42,847 bases of DNA, from positions 20,577 through 63,423 of the forward strand of contig JAGRNJ010000016.1 of assembly GCA_020440825.1 (NCBI GenBank), read 5' to 3'. This document shows positions 1 through 9,846 of the stretch, piece by piece (the stretch's first letter is position 1; each line of letters begins with the position of its first letter). The DNA is from Leptospiraceae bacterium (GTDB lineage: Bacteria > Spirochaetota > Leptospiria > Turneriellales > Turneriellaceae). The notes beneath the pieces were generated by a model. It was not told the origin of the DNA. It did not search any database and saw only the letters and a list, made by a program, of their open reading frames with translations. The position numbers and the translations under genes were made by a program.

Positions 1-999
1 GACGGCATAGTAATTGGGATATGCTCCCAGATTTGAATTCACTTGAATGGAACCAACATTCGACGGTTTATACGAGCGGGCTGCCAACGTAAAATTGCCA
101 CCGAGCAGACCGGCTTCGGTAGAACTGTCATAGTTGTGATTGGCACGCCAGTCTGAAGGCCCGACAAACGTCAATGCCACGTTGTTGAGTTTGAACATAT
201 GTTTCATGAACAGGTTTTTAAGAAAAACACGAACTTCAACCACAAAAGGATCATCGTCGCCGAAAATAATGATGTTTTGATCAGTTCGTTCTAGTGGAAA
301 CAGTAACGGGGTTGTACCACTGCTCAAATTGCTCTGGTAATAAGGTTCGATATCTGAGCCATTGATGGCCAGGTTTTCAAAAGCGGCTGTAAGTGTATTT
401 TTTGAATTACCCGTATCTGCGGCATAACTGTACGAGGGGTCTACAATATAGCGTCGAAAGTACACCCCGACATGGGGATACGTTCCGGCCCCGATATCTT
501 CGGTCTTCAAAACCGCGCCGGTGTTAAAAAAATCACTGAGTTTTTGCACTCCGCCGTCTTTGCTGCAATTATTGAAGATACGACCATTATTCGACAACTC
601 CTGGCTGCACATCAGAGTTCGGTTTTTATTCGGAAACTGCCAGTATTCATCTGAAATAGTGTCAGCCGGTTTTCCCGTCCCGGTTGCCAGCCTTACCTCT
701 GCCAGGTCAATATACTGCTTTAACTGAGCCTGGGTTGTCAATGCCGCATTATCAATGGCAAACTGGCTGCCTGCAAGCCCTGCTACCTCGGTAGCAACCC
801 CGTTGTCTGTGTATAAATTTTGAAAGTCATAACTGCCATTGCTTTCATAGGTGCCGAGCAATCTCATTTCGAGCCTGGTATTGACCAATTCTGAAAAGAC
901 CAGCTCATTGGTACAATTTGTGAAAACAATGATTATAGCCAAAGGAAAAAGGCGGATTGCCTTCTTGTTTACAATATTCTTGAGTTTAACGAAAAACAT
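1..999 (-). CDS. Large lipoprotein, 3' end outside window
   Basis: An open minus-strand frame of 333 codons runs from ATG at 999 to the left edge without a stop, so the C-terminus is missing. The N-terminus has a short basic region, a hydrophobic core (LFPLAIIIVF) and a spirochaete-like lipobox TNC with the lipidated Cys at residue 29, which predicts a surface or periplasmic lipoprotein. The mature part is rich in Asn, Gly, Thr and Tyr, has a few Cys, and shows no motif I recognise. A GGTGA ribosome site lies about 7 bases before the ATG, inside the 3' end of the upstream barrel gene, which it overlaps by 14 bases. The two are therefore probably translated from one message. Function unknown. 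Confidence 0.8.
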   Translation of the reverse strand, partial: MFFVKLKNIVNKKAIRLFPLAIIIVFTNCTNELVFSELVNTRLEMRLLGTYESNGSYDFQNLYTDNGVATEVAGLAGSQFAIDNAALTTQAQLKQYIDLAEVRLATGTGKPADTISDEYWQFPNKNRTLMCSQELSNNGRIFNNCSKDGGVQKLSDFFNTGAVLKTEDIGAGTYPHVGVYFRRYIVDPSYSYAADTGNSKNTLTAAFENLAINGSDIEPYYQSNLSSGTTPLLFPLERTDQNIIIFGDDDPFVVEVRVFLKNLFMKHMFKLNNVALTFVGPSDWRANHNYDSSTEAGLLGGNFTLAARSYKPSNVGSIQVNSNLGAYPNYYAV

Positions 1000-1591
1000 T
1001 GAAATTCACCATGAGTCCGAAATTAAAGAGATGTCCGTTTGCAATTTGATAATTGGGTACATTTGCCGGTGGGGTCAGATAGTCTTCATAGACAAAATAA
1101 TAATCGAGACGTACCCCGATGTTTACCCATTTACCAGCAGGAAATGAAGTCTCTAACCCGAGTAAGGCAGTGGGATGCCAGTTCTCTTTGTCTTCAGGCA
1201 CTGCCGAAACATAGGTCGCCCCTGCCCCGGCTTTGGCAAAGAACGTCAATGGCAGATTTATGGGCAGCCTGTAATTCATCGCCCCATAAACTGGCACTGC
1301 ATGCAGTCTTGCGGGTCCATTTGAAGTATAATAACTGTATGAGAGCCCAGTTTCAAACAGCCAGTCATCGCTGGGTATGTTCATACGAATAAATGTGCCC
1401 CCCCCGATGTTGGTCGATAAAACATTTGAAAGAGCAGAACCGGGAACGGGAGTTACGGGGCCAAACCAGAGCCCGAATTGAGATTTAAAGCGCCAGCCAT
1501 CACCTTCAATATCTTCACTGAATAGAGGTGCAGACATTACTAGAGAAAGAAGTATAGCAATTCGCGAAAACCGCGCTGTTAAAAGACGCAT
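986..1591 (-). CDS. Exported outer-membrane beta-barrel protein
   Basis: The 201-residue product begins with a clear signal peptide (basic MRLLTARFSR, hydrophobic core, cleavage near residue 25 after PLFSE). The rest alternates hydrophobic and polar residues with frequent aromatic and glycine residues. It ends in a strand-like FNFGLMVNFNVFR, whose terminal aromatic/basic pattern is typical of small outer-membrane barrels. The size fits an 8-stranded OmpX/OmpW-like barrel, but I cannot assign a family. A GGGAAGAA ribosome site precedes the ATG. It is first in a two-gene unit with the overlapping lipoprotein, so the two may act together in the outer membrane. Confidence 0.7.
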   Translation of the reverse strand: MRLLTARFSRIAILLSLVMSAPLFSEDIEGDGWRFKSQFGLWFGPVTPVPGSALSNVLSTNIGGGTFIRMNIPSDDWLFETGLSYSYYTSNGPARLHAVPVYGAMNYRLPINLPLTFFAKAGAGATYVSAVPEDKENWHPTALLGLETSFPAGKWVNIGVRLDYYFVYEDYLTPPANVPNYQIANGHLFNFGLMVNFNVFR

Positions 1592-1709
1592 TTCTTCCCG
1601 ATTCCGTATGCGAGAGTCACCGTCAAACGTAAAAGGTTTTATTTTTTCCTTGTCGGGTTATAGAAAGCCCTAATCAAGGTATTATTCAGATTATTAGCGG
1701 GAAGGTATT

Positions 1710-2378
1710 ATGGGCTGGCTAAAAGAGACTTTTACATCATCAATCGGCAGAAAACTGATCATGTCAATTACGGGCCTGTTTCTGATTGGGTTTTTATTGA
1801 CCCATTTGAGCGGCAATCTTCTGTTATTCATTCAAGACCAGGGAGTGGCCTTCAATGAATACTCTAAATTCATGTCTACCTCTCCGATTATCCGGGTTCT
1901 TGAGGTTGTACTGGTGGCCGGCTTTCTCTTTCACATCGTAGATGGCATTATGCTCTCGATCAAGAATAAAAAGTCTCGGCCGGTCGGGTATAAAAAGCGA
2001 AGTGGTTCAGAATCTTCCTTCTTTTCTAAGTTCATGCCACAGACTGGTCTGTTTATATTCATTTATTTAATTATCCACATCAACAGTTTCACTATTAAAC
2101 ACCGGGTTGTTGAACCGGGCAATCTGGATTTTTATGGCACAGTCAGTGATGCCTTTCGTTATGGTTGGGGAGGTTTTTACTGGGCCTTCTATGTACTGGC
2201 AATGGTATTGCTGGCATTTCACCTGAATCATGGTTTTCAAAGTGCTTTCCAGTCACTGGGTTTGAATCATAAAAAATACTCACCCATTATCAAAACGCTG
2301 GGTTCTTTATATTCGATTGTGGTACCGGCAGCATTTGCTGCAATTCCTGTGTACTTTCGCTTTTTTTATACAGCTTGA
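1710..2378 (+). CDS. sdhC: Succinate dehydrogenase cytochrome b subunit
   Basis: Membrane anchor of complex II. The 222 residues hold about five hydrophobic segments (near 15-35, 60-82, 110-130, 158-180 and 198-219), as in the single-polypeptide cytochrome b558 family of Bacteroidetes and Bacillus. Histidines in or next to the membrane segments (H32 in LTHLSGN, the His in FLFHIVDG, another near 123) are candidate haem ligands. There is no sdhD, as expected for this type. A GGGAAGG ribosome site precedes the ATG. The gene order C-A-B is that of the Bacteroidetes/Bacillus type. It carries electrons from the iron-sulfur subunit to the quinone pool. Confidence 0.93.
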   Translation: MGWLKETFTSSIGRKLIMSITGLFLIGFLLTHLSGNLLLFIQDQGVAFNEYSKFMSTSPIIRVLEVVLVAGFLFHIVDGIMLSIKNKKSRPVGYKKRSGSESSFFSKFMPQTGLFIFIYLIIHINSFTIKHRVVEPGNLDFYGTVSDAFRYGWGGFYWAFYVLAMVLLAFHLNHGFQSAFQSLGLNHKKYSPIIKTLGSLYSIVVPAAFAAIPVYFRFFYTA

Positions 2379-2392
2379 ACGGAGAAAAAAAT

Positions 2393-4324
2393 ATGAAATT
2401 GAATTCTAACATTCCCGAAGGCAACCTTCAAGACAAATGGCAAAACCATAAATTCAAACTGAAACTGGTTAATCCTGCCAATAAACGTAAATTAAAGGTG
2501 ATTGTCGTTGGTACCGGTCTTGCCGGGGCGAGTGCTGCTGCCTCACTTGCAGAACTGGGTTACCAGGTAGATGCATTTACCTTTCATGACAGTCCGCGCC
2601 GGGCACACAGTATTGCTGCACAGGGTGGCATCAATGCAGCCAAAAACTATCACAATGACGGCGACAGTGTTTATCGACTTTTCTATGATACGATCAAAGG
2701 TGGCGACTACCGTGCGCGAGAAGCAAATGTCTATCGCCTGGCAGAGGTAAGTGTAAATATTATTGACCAGGCAGTCGCCCAGGGTGTTCCGTTTGCCCGG
2801 GAATACGGCGGTCTACTTGACAATCGTTCTTTCGGCGGGGCCCAGGTCTCTCGTACTTTTTATGCGAAAGGACAGACCGGCCAGCAACTGTTATTGGGTG
2901 CCTACTCGGCCTTAAACAGACAAATTAGTCTGGGAACCGTCACCATGCACAATCGACGGGAAATGCTCGATGTAGTACTGATAGACGGGCATGCAAAAGG
3001 GATTATCGTACGCAATATGGTCACTGGTGAAATCGAGCGCCATGCTGCGCATGCGGTCATTCTGGCCACGGGTGGTTACGGCAATGTCTACTACCTCTCG
3101 ACCAATGCAAAAAATTCAAATGTTACAGCAGCATGGCGGGCACATAAAAAAGGAGCCGCGTTTGCAAATCCCTGTTACACTCAAATTCACCCGACCTGCA
3201 TTCCTCAGTCGGGCGAATACCAGAGCAAATTGACCCTGATGAGTGAATCTTTGCGCAATGACGGGCGGGTCTGGGTACCAAAATCGAAGGAAACTGCCGA
3301 AAAAGTGCGCAAAGGCGAAATCACAGCTCTGGATATTCCTGAATCAGAACGGGATTATTTTCTCGAAAGAAGATATCCGTCATTTGGCAACCTTGTACCT
3401 CGGGATGTTGCCTCACGTGCAGCGAAAGAACGCTGTGATGCAGGTTTTGGCATTGTACCGACCGGTCAGGGGGTATATCTTGATTTTGCAGATGCGATTA
3501 AAAGAACCAGTGCCCACCTCATCGAAGAAAAATACGGTAATCTTTTTCAAATGTACAATAAGATAATTGACGAAGATCCCTATAAAATGCCAATGAAGAT
3601 TTATCCCGCTGTGCATTATACTATGGGCGGGTTGTGGGTAGATTATAACCTGATGACCACCATTCCCGGTCTGTTTGCACTTGGCGAAGCCAACTTTTCT
3701 GACCACGGTGCAAATCGACTGGGGGCAAGTGCGTTAATGCAGGGCCTGGCGGATGGCTATTTTGTGATACCATCTACCATCTCAAATTATCTGGCCGATG
3801 TTGAATTTACCAAACCTGGAACCGACACTGCAGAATTTGATCGTGCTGCAAAAGAGGTCAAAGATAACACCGATGATCTGACCTCAAAAAAAGGAAAATA
3901 TACAGTGGATGAACTGCACCGCCAACTGGGCAAAATTATCTGGGATAAAGTGGGCATGGGCCGCACGGCAGAAGGTCTAAAAGAGGCTATTCAGCAGATA
4001 AACCAGATCAAAGAAGATTTCAAAAAAGACGTTCATGTACCCGGCTCTGCGGCAGAAATCAATGAAGCTCTGGAGAAAGCCGGCCGAGTTCAAGACTTTA
4101 TCGAATTAGGGGAACTTATGGCCCGCGATGCACTTGCCCGGGAAGAAAGCTGCGGTGGACACTTCAGAGAAGAGCACCAGACAGAAGAAGGCGAAGCACT
4201 CAGAAATGACGAGCAGTTTGCACATGTTGCCGCCTGGGAGTACAACGCCAATGGTGACCCTGTGCGACACCAGGAAGAACTGATTTTTGAAAACGTAAAA
4301 CTGACACAACGAAGCTATAAATAA
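2393..4324 (+). CDS. sdhA: Succinate dehydrogenase flavoprotein subunit
   Basis: Catalytic subunit that oxidises succinate to fumarate. A Rossmann [10 protein letters not shown] lies at residues 40-49, followed by [11 protein letters not shown], where the His (about residue 71) is the usual site of covalent FAD attachment. The substrate-side block [11 protein letters not shown] and the later [10 protein letters not shown] and [13 protein letters not shown] blocks are intact, so the enzyme should be active. At 643 residues it is of Bacteroidetes-type length. I chose the ATG at 2393, with GGAGAA before it, over the TTG at 2375 that overlaps the sdhC stop codon. The spacing to sdhC and sdhB is only 12-14 bases, so this is one operon. 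Confidence 0.95.
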   Translation: MKLNSNIPEGNLQDKWQNHKFKLKLVNPANKRKLKVIVVGTGLAGASAAASLAELGYQVDAFTFHDSPRRAHSIAAQGGINAAKNYHNDGDSVYRLFYDTIKGGDYRAREANVYRLAEVSVNIIDQAVAQGVPFAREYGGLLDNRSFGGAQVSRTFYAKGQTGQQLLLGAYSALNRQISLGTVTMHNRREMLDVVLIDGHAKGIIVRNMVTGEIERHAAHAVILATGGYGNVYYLSTNAKNSNVTAAWRAHKKGAAFANPCYTQIHPTCIPQSGEYQSKLTLMSESLRNDGRVWVPKSKETAEKVRKGEITALDIPESERDYFLERRYPSFGNLVPRDVASRAAKERCDAGFGIVPTGQGVYLDFADAIKRTSAHLIEEKYGNLFQMYNKIIDEDPYKMPMKIYPAVHYTMGGLWVDYNLMTTIPGLFALGEANFSDHGANRLGASALMQGLADGYFVIPSTISNYLADVEFTKPGTDTAEFDRAAKEVKDNTDDLTSKKGKYTVDELHRQLGKIIWDKVGMGRTAEGLKEAIQQINQIKEDFKKDVHVPGSAAEINEALEKAGRVQDFIELGELMARDALAREESCGGHFREEHQTEEGEALRNDEQFAHVAAWEYNANGDPVRHQEELIFENVKLTQRSYK

Positions 4325-4336
4325 CGGGAGAATGCA

Positions 4337-5083
4337 ATGAAACTCACACTGGAAGTCTGGCGACAAAAAAATTCAGAAGATAAAGGCAAGTTTGAAACTT
4401 ACACTCTGGATAATGCAAACGAGCACATGTCATTTCTCGAAATGCTGGATGTTCTCAATGAAAAACTGACAAAAGAAGGCAAAGATCCCGTAGCATTCAG
4501 CCATGATTGCCGGGAAGGAATCTGCGGCAGCTGTGGTTGCGTCATCAATGGCCGTCCGCACGGCCCTGACGAAGAAGTGGCCACTTGCCAGCTGCATATG
4601 AGAAAATTTGAAGATGGCCAGAAAATAACCATTGAACCATGGAGGGCCAAAGGCTTTCCGGTACTCAAAGATCTGGTTGTTGACCGTTCTGCGTTTGATC
4701 GTATTATGCATGCCGGGGGCTTTATCACGGTTTCAACAGGCAGTGCCGTTGATGCAAACCTGATGCCAATACCTAAAGCAATTGCAGATGAGGCGTTCAG
4801 CGCAGCAAACTGTATCGGCTGTGGCGCCTGTGTTGCGGCCTGTAAAAATGCTTCGGCAATGCTGTTTGTCGCGGCGAAAGTATCTCACCTTGCCTTGCTA
4901 CCCCAGGGTCAGGCAGAAAAAACTGAGCGTGTAAAAAAAATGGTAAAAGCTATGGATCAAGAGGGTTTTGGCAACTGTACCAATACCGGAGCCTGTGAAG
5001 CAGAGTGTCCCAAGAGTATTTCAATTCGGCATATTGCACGAATGAACCGGGAATACCTGAGCGCTTCGATTGCATCTGAATAA
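4337..5083 (+). CDS. sdhB: Succinate dehydrogenase iron-sulfur subunit
   Basis: Electron-transfer subunit of complex II. The N-terminal ferredoxin-like domain carries the [2Fe-2S] cysteines in [12 protein letters not shown] (C58, C63, C66) and ATCQLH (C84). The C-terminal domain has [11 protein letters not shown] for [4Fe-4S], and [15 protein letters not shown] supplies the remaining cysteines for the [3Fe-4S] cluster. Length is 248 residues. A GGGAG ribosome site lies before the ATG. All cluster ligands are present. It is last in the sdhCAB operon. No clear hairpin terminator follows, so some read-through into the next gene 114 bases downstream is possible. Confidence 0.95.
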   Translation: MKLTLEVWRQKNSEDKGKFETYTLDNANEHMSFLEMLDVLNEKLTKEGKDPVAFSHDCREGICGSCGCVINGRPHGPDEEVATCQLHMRKFEDGQKITIEPWRAKGFPVLKDLVVDRSAFDRIMHAGGFITVSTGSAVDANLMPIPKAIADEAFSAANCIGCGACVAACKNASAMLFVAAKVSHLALLPQGQAEKTERVKKMVKAMDQEGFGNCTNTGACEAECPKSISIRHIARMNREYLSASIASE

Positions 5084-5197
5084 TTGTGCCGGTGAATTGC
5101 GAACCTTTCACAGTGATGGGCGTCTAAGGTTTAGAGCGAAGCCAAAAGCAGAGCCAACTGCAACGGCCCAGGCCGATTGCATGAAGAAGGAGTAAAA

Positions 5198-6016
5198 ATG
5201 AATCGTACCTTTAGAATAGCTTGCGCCACATTGCTGGTGTTATCGTTGACTCCCGTCATTTTCGCACAGGAAATAAAACCGTTTTTTAATGAAACAATGA
5301 GTTTCTCAATAACCTGGAAAGGGGTCTATGTAGGCCGGGTAACCATGAAAACGGCTGTCGGACAGAATAATCAGTTGAAAAGTGTTGCGAAAGTAATACC
5401 CACTGATAAGATAAACGGAATCTATTATGTTCAAGGCAGCTTCGGGGCCGTCTGGGATTATGCAAAACAGAAATCTGTATTTGCCTATGAAGAAGCTTAC
5501 CAGGGAGATATGTACCAGAAACGGTCATACAGATTCAACGGTAACAACGTTGCTGTCTCAAAACATGAGATTCGCTTCACTGAATTCAGCTATCCTCATA
5601 AGGGGAAAGTATCAGAAGGCAAAGATAACTACAATCTGTCTACAGATGGGTACGCCGACCTGCTCGGCGCATTCTATACTATTCGAACCTTACCCAAAAA
5701 ACCACAGGTTGGTGATGTTGAAAAAATAAAGGTACTGCCTGCAGGTAGCCGTAAAATATTGATCTTGCAAATCATAGACAAGAAGACGATCGACGTACCG
5801 GTGCTTGGTAAAAAAGAAGTGCTGCATGTAAAAACTGCATTGGCTGACCCTGATACCAATAAAATCGGTTCCGGTGGCAGCCTGTTTTTCAATACCAAAA
5901 GCCAGATAGAAATGTACATAACCAATGATGGCAACTATGTACCTGTCAAAATGTGGACAACTCTGCCCCTAATGGGAACTGTGTATGTAAACCTGGCTTC
6001 CTATTCACAGCCTTAA
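5198..6016 (+). CDS. Secreted DUF3108-like protein
   Basis: A 272-residue protein with a Sec signal peptide (MNRTFRIACATLLVLSLTPVIFAQ, cleavage after FAQ). The mature part, starting IKPFFNETMSFSITWKGVYVG, matches the pattern of DUF3108 proteins. These are exported beta-rich proteins of Gram-negative bacteria with no settled function, perhaps involved in cell-envelope lipid or lipoprotein handling. The ATG at 5198 with AAGGAG before it is preferred to the TTG at 5177. It follows sdhB by 114 bases on the same strand, but nothing links it functionally to SDH. Two hairpins end the transcription unit. Confidence 0.6.
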   Translation: MNRTFRIACATLLVLSLTPVIFAQEIKPFFNETMSFSITWKGVYVGRVTMKTAVGQNNQLKSVAKVIPTDKINGIYYVQGSFGAVWDYAKQKSVFAYEEAYQGDMYQKRSYRFNGNNVAVSKHEIRFTEFSYPHKGKVSEGKDNYNLSTDGYADLLGAFYTIRTLPKKPQVGDVEKIKVLPAGSRKILILQIIDKKTIDVPVLGKKEVLHVKTALADPDTNKIGSGGSLFFNTKSQIEMYITNDGNYVPVKMWTTLPLMGTVYVNLASYSQP

Positions 6017-6033
6017 AGTTTTGTAACTTTAAG
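6012..6033 (+). other. Hairpin overlapping a stop codon
   Basis: A perfect 9-bp inverted repeat (CTTAAAGTT / AACTTTAAG, 4-base loop) contains the TAA stop of the DUF3108 gene in its left arm. It sits just before the main terminator and may protect the mRNA 3' end. Confidence 0.5.
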
Positions 6034-6042
6034 AGTAGAGAG

Positions 6043-6072
6043 AAAAAAACCGGCATTTGCCGGTTTTTTTTT
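6043..6072. terminator. Bidirectional rho-independent terminator
   Basis: A stem CCGGC-ATTT-GCCGG is flanked by seven A on the left and nine T on the right, so it can end transcription from both sides. It serves the plus-strand sdh/DUF3108 unit. It also touches the stop codon of the minus-strand gene at 6071. Confidence 0.85.
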
Positions 6073-6586
6073 ATGAGGCACGCTGCATGAAAAAATCACC
6101 GAAGAAATCCAGATCTTCCTGATCCAGAAGATCGGCATTCAGCTTCATTTGTTCATAATAATTCTGCAAAATCAACAGATGTACCGCCTCCTGTTGTTCA
6201 ATATTGCGTTCATGCGGATCGATAGCTTCTGCCGCTTTACCTTCTGTTAAAGTATGGGTAACGAACTTCTCGGTTCTATCAGTAAAGACTAGAGCAGCTG
6301 CGATTACATCAAACATAATCGTTGAAATAATCTTTTGAAATTCTGCATCTTCTTTATCCCAGTGGTCAGAGGCAACCTCAACCTGGAAATAATCTCCCCA
6401 GCTGATCACATCCGGTTGTACGCCGAATTTCTGTTGCAATGCCTCTACTTCGCTGGTTTCAAGATAGTCAGTGCCTGCTACCCGATCAATAAATCTTTTG
6501 AGCGCAAAGAGATGTCTTATCTTTACCGCAGAGAGTTTTTTCTGCATCACCATATCTTCTACTACTCTGTTCAGCATAGGATTCAT
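6071..6586 (-). CDS. Acidic protein of unknown function
   Basis: I do not recognise this 171-residue protein. It has no signal peptide or membrane segment and looks mostly helical, soluble and acidic, with Glu/Asp-rich stretches in the middle and at the C-terminal end (LLDQEDLDFFGDFF). One single-residue anomaly is visible: very few cysteines or prolines, which suits an alpha-helical bundle. The ATG at 6586 has a weak ribosome site; ATG at 6577 is an alternative. It is transcribed alone, divergently from the gene at 6644, with 57 bases between them, and ends in the shared terminator. Confidence 0.65.
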   Translation of the reverse strand: MNPMLNRVVEDMVMQKKLSAVKIRHLFALKRFIDRVAGTDYLETSEVEALQQKFGVQPDVISWGDYFQVEVASDHWDKEDAEFQKIISTIMFDVIAAALVFTDRTEKFVTHTLTEGKAAEAIDPHERNIEQQEAVHLLILQNYYEQMKLNADLLDQEDLDFFGDFFMQRAS

Positions 6587-6643
6587 GCTTCATTATCGGA
6601 ATAATTTTGTTTTTCCCTGATAAAATTCATCCGATATTCAAGT

Positions 6644-7234
6644 ATGCGTTTTATGTCTCTAACCATTGCAAATGCAAAGCCTCTGCTCAAAAATATGAAC
6701 TGGACATTCTTTTTTTCTGTTCCTCAAAAGATAAAAAAGAATAAGATTTTGGGCATTGTATTTATATCCATCTATCTATTGCTTGCCTCAGCCATTATGG
6801 CCCAGGTCAAACCCCGACCTTCAGAGCGGGAACATCAGGCACAATTACTGATCGAACTGGCAGACAGTCTCAGTAAAGAAGCACAATATGACTATGCCTT
6901 GCGGCTTTATCTTGATTACACAGAACTCTACCCTCTCGAAAAAGATATTTATTCTGCCTATGAGGGTATTGCCCGCATTAATATAATTCAGCAGGAACTG
7001 CCTCAGGCGGTTGACATTTATTTTATCTTGTACAATAAAACCGGGCCGGGAGAAAAGGGGCTCTCATATCTATATCAGGCAGCAAAGCTTTATGATCGTA
7101 TGGGAATGGTAGAAGAAAGAAATGGTGTAATCTCAGAAATTTTAGCTACCGATGCGCAAACTGAAGCAGCAGAAAAGGCTAGAATGCTGGTGCGTTTTGA
7201 TAATGCTCTACAGCCAAAACCGGCTACATACTGA
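6644..7234 (+). CDS. Exported TPR-like protein
   Basis: After a long basic N-terminal region, a hydrophobic segment (residues about 36-53, ILGIVFISIYLLLASAIMAQ) looks like a signal peptide or anchor. The mature part reads as two or three helical hairpins of TPR type (QLLIELADSLSKEAQYDYALRLY, then QQELPQAVDIYFILY), as in periplasmic proteins that scaffold other proteins. The start is uncertain: ATG codons at 6644, 6653 and 6695 all lack a good ribosome site, and the last would leave a more normal signal peptide. The 3' end overlaps the convergent HDOD gene by 11 bases. Partner unknown. Confidence 0.6.
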   Translation: MRFMSLTIANAKPLLKNMNWTFFFSVPQKIKKNKILGIVFISIYLLLASAIMAQVKPRPSEREHQAQLLIELADSLSKEAQYDYALRLYLDYTELYPLEKDIYSAYEGIARINIIQQELPQAVDIYFILYNKTGPGEKGLSYLYQAAKLYDRMGMVEERNGVISEILATDAQTEAAEKARMLVRFDNALQPKPATY

Positions 7235-8105
7235 ACAGTTCTTCACAAAAACTGTAGAATGAGTCATCTTTAATATTGTCGCGCAGGTTTTCACTCAAAT
7301 AGGCACGATCTTTTTCGGATATCTTCAACTGCGATGCGTAGACATCGAACAGTTGTTCAAATAAACCTCGCTGTTCTTCTGAAAGCGGATTGTGCTCAGT
7401 CAACTTTTGCCAGATAACCACAATTTCACCTAGAATTCCGGGTAGAACCTGTGGAAATTCAGGATCATCAGGAATATTCATTAAATCAGGTATGGATGCA
7501 CTGCGTTTGAAACTTTCCGTAAAATTCCAGGTTTCCATCGCGTAGATTGACATTTCTGCAGAAGTAAAGCCGAACGCTTCTTTTTCTAAAATTCTGAGGT
7601 TTTCATAGTCGATTCCCCAGACTGTTCCCTCGTAAATTTTGAGATACTCGTCAGGATAACTCTGGTTTAAGATTAACTGCCCAATATTTCTTAAGAGGGC
7701 GATCATAAATACTTCATCTTTCACTGCTTTTCTCTCTGACATTTCTGCAATGATTTTTCCCACCAGTGCTGCAAGAACAGAACGCATCCAGATTTCTTTC
7801 TGAACCTGAATAGATTTTCTCGATTTGGGAAACATGCTTGATGCAGATACCAGCAAAGTTAAACTTTTAATTGTCTTAAAACCCAAAAGAGTGATTGCTT
7901 GAGAAAGACTGGTAACAGGGGTTGCCCTTGCATAAAAAGCAGAATTTGCTATCTTCAGTATTTTGCTGGTTAAGGCCGGGTCGACCGCAATTAGAGCTTG
8001 TATCTGATCAGAAGACACATTTAATTTATTTTCATCAATTTGTATAATCTTGGCCACTACCTGTGGCATCGGAGGCAGATCTATTTTTTTGTTTTCAATC
8101 GGCAT
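7224..8105 (-). CDS. HDOD domain signalling protein
   Basis: A 293-residue cytoplasmic protein whose residues about 8-210 form an HDOD domain: LPPMPQVVAKI at the start, then DPALTSKILKIANSAFY and ITLLGFKTIKSLTL. HDOD domains are HD-fold relatives that lack the full metal-binding His-Asp set and act as signalling or protein-docking modules, often near chemotaxis or second-messenger proteins. The C-terminal 80 residues are helical and unassigned. I use the ATG at 8105; a TTG at 8153 would add 16 residues without better support. It lies downstream of ahcY on the same strand across a gap of about 157 bases. Confidence 0.85.
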   Translation of the reverse strand: MPIENKKIDLPPMPQVVAKIIQIDENKLNVSSDQIQALIAVDPALTSKILKIANSAFYARATPVTSLSQAITLLGFKTIKSLTLLVSASSMFPKSRKSIQVQKEIWMRSVLAALVGKIIAEMSERKAVKDEVFMIALLRNIGQLILNQSYPDEYLKIYEGTVWGIDYENLRILEKEAFGFTSAEMSIYAMETWNFTESFKRSASIPDLMNIPDDPEFPQVLPGILGEIVVIWQKLTEHNPLSEEQRGLFEQLFDVYASQLKISEKDRAYLSENLRDNIKDDSFYSFCEELFSM

Positions 8106-8262
8106 TGCTTTTCGACCTATATAGCGATTTTGGAAAGCGAACTGGACCGTCAATCAAATCCCGCATCAATGAATTGCCCGCGGCAACCTGCCGTCAATCT
8201 CTCTTTTTAGAAAGTTTGACAAGACAGGTTACAGAGCAGACAAATTCAAGCGGCGGTAATTC

Positions 8263-9687
8263 TTAGTACCGGTAATGTTCCGGCTTGTAGGGACCGTTTA
8301 CCGGTATCCCAAGGTAGTCTGCCTGATCTTTTGTCAAAACAGTCAGTTCAACCCCGAGACGCTCGAGATGTAAACGCGCGACCTCTTCATCTAAATGCTT
8401 CGGCAGTCTATAGACACCTACTTCATAGTTGTTTTTCCACAAGTCAAGTTGTGCTAACGTCTGGTTGGTAAATGAATTGCTCATTACAAACGACGGATGC
8501 CCGGTTGCACAACCTAAATTTACCAAACGACCTTCGGCCAATAAATAGATAGAATTGCCTTTGGCAAATGTGTATTTATCTACCTGCGGTTTGATATTGG
8601 TTCTGGTAGCCGATTTGTGGTTTTCCAGTCTGCTGACCTGAATTTCATTATCAAAGTGACCGATATTGCAGACAATTGCCTGATCTTTCATATTTTCCAT
8701 ATGTTCAATCGTGATGATATCTTTGTTTCCGGTTGTGGTCACATAGATATCGGCGACAGGCAATGCTTTTTCGATGGTTGATACTTCAAAACCTTCCATT
8801 GCTGCCTGTAAGGCGCAAATCGGGTCAATTTCGGTAACGATCACTCGCGCACCAAAGCCGCGCAGTGAATGTGCACTGCCTTTACCAACATCACCGTAAC
8901 CACAAACAACGGCTACTTTTCCGGCAACCATAACATCGGTTGCTCTTTTGATTCCGTCGGCCAAAGATTCACGGCAGCCATACAGGTTGTCAAACTTAGA
9001 CTTGGTTACAGAGTCATTCACATTGATTGCCGGGAACAGCAATTCACCTTTTTCGAGCATCTGGTACAGACGGTGTACTCCTGTAGTAGTTTCTTCAGAA
9101 ACACCTTTGATTTTCTGACCGATCTTGGTCCATTTATCAGATGATTTTTTAAGCGACTCTTTCAACAGATTCAAGATCACCTGTTCTTCTTTGTTGTCTG
9201 TTACTTTATCGAGTACCTTCGCATCTTTTTCTGCTTTGGTTCCCAAATGTATGAGCAGAGTTGCATCCCCCCCATCATCCACAATCATGTCGGGACCACT
9301 GCCATCAGGCCAGGTTAGTGCCATTTCTGTACACCACCAGTATTCTTCGAGAGTTTCGCCTTTCCAGGCAAAAACCGGAACCCCTGCTTTGGCGATTGCC
9401 GCGGCTGCATGATCCTGGGTAGAAAAGATATTACAAGATGCCCATCTTACATCTGCCCCAAGCTCAACTAAGGTTTCAATAAGAACAGCAGTTTGAATGG
9501 TCATGTGCAATGAGCCCATGATCTTTGCGCCTTTCAGTGGTTTTTCTGCGCCATATTTTTTTCTCAGGGAAATAAGCCCCGGCATTTCATGTTCGGCGAT
9601 TTCAATTTCGCGACGCCCATAATCTGCCTCATTGATATTTGCTACTTTGTACGGTAAGACATCCGTTGTTGCATGATCTAGTGCCAT
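8263..9687 (-). CDS. ahcY: Adenosylhomocysteinase
   Basis: Hydrolyses S-adenosylhomocysteine to adenosine and homocysteine, clearing the product inhibitor of methyltransferases. The 474-residue product shows the family blocks: [15 protein letters not shown] and [14 protein letters not shown] in the substrate domain, [18 protein letters not shown] binding NAD, and the canonical C-terminal YKPEHYRY, whose Lys and Tyr reach into the neighbouring subunit. All are intact. The ATG at 9687 follows a perfect GGAGG at 9692-9696; the in-frame TTG upstream overlaps that site and is rejected. The divergent promoter region contains the palindrome at 9716-9741. Confidence 0.96.
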   Translation of the reverse strand: MALDHATTDVLPYKVANINEADYGRREIEIAEHEMPGLISLRKKYGAEKPLKGAKIMGSLHMTIQTAVLIETLVELGADVRWASCNIFSTQDHAAAAIAKAGVPVFAWKGETLEEYWWCTEMALTWPDGSGPDMIVDDGGDATLLIHLGTKAEKDAKVLDKVTDNKEEQVILNLLKESLKKSSDKWTKIGQKIKGVSEETTTGVHRLYQMLEKGELLFPAINVNDSVTKSKFDNLYGCRESLADGIKRATDVMVAGKVAVVCGYGDVGKGSAHSLRGFGARVIVTEIDPICALQAAMEGFEVSTIEKALPVADIYVTTTGNKDIITIEHMENMKDQAIVCNIGHFDNEIQVSRLENHKSATRTNIKPQVDKYTFAKGNSIYLLAEGRLVNLGCATGHPSFVMSNSFTNQTLAQLDLWKNNYEVGVYRLPKHLDEEVARLHLERLGVELTVLTKDQADYLGIPVNGPYKPEHYRY

Positions 9688-9700
9688 TGTATCCTCCAAT

Positions 9701-9741
9701 TATCGACAACAATTATATCGATATATTTAAATATATCGATA
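9701..9741. promoter_or_regulatory. Candidate operator: 26-bp perfect palindrome
   Basis: Positions 9716-9741 form a perfect 26-bp palindrome. It is built from two copies of the 8-bp palindrome TATCGATA (9716-9723 and 9734-9741) flanking TATTTAAATA. A third partial copy, TATCGA, lies at 9701-9706, next to the ahcY ribosome site. The spacing of the two full copies is 18 bp. Such an arrangement suits a dimeric or paired-dimer repressor binding in the divergent ahcY/trxA intergenic region. SahR-like ArsR-family regulators are known to control ahcY in other bacteria, but I cannot say that this is their motif. Confidence 0.5.
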
Positions 9742-9846
9742 ATACTCAGATCGTCAACTAAAAAATCACTAAAAAAAATGGCGACGACCTGAAAAAAATT
9801 TACTATTTAACCATCGAAAAAGAAAAATATCCCCGAGGAGAAATAA

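Noticed and set aside
5084-5197. Possible RNA gene between sdhB and the DUF3108 gene
   Set aside because: I found no cloverleaf, riboswitch pattern or strong stem in this 114-base gap.
8154-8262. Terminator or riboswitch between the HDOD gene and ahcY
   Set aside because: A short CGGCA/TGCCG stem is present but has no T run on the ahcY strand, so I could not support it.
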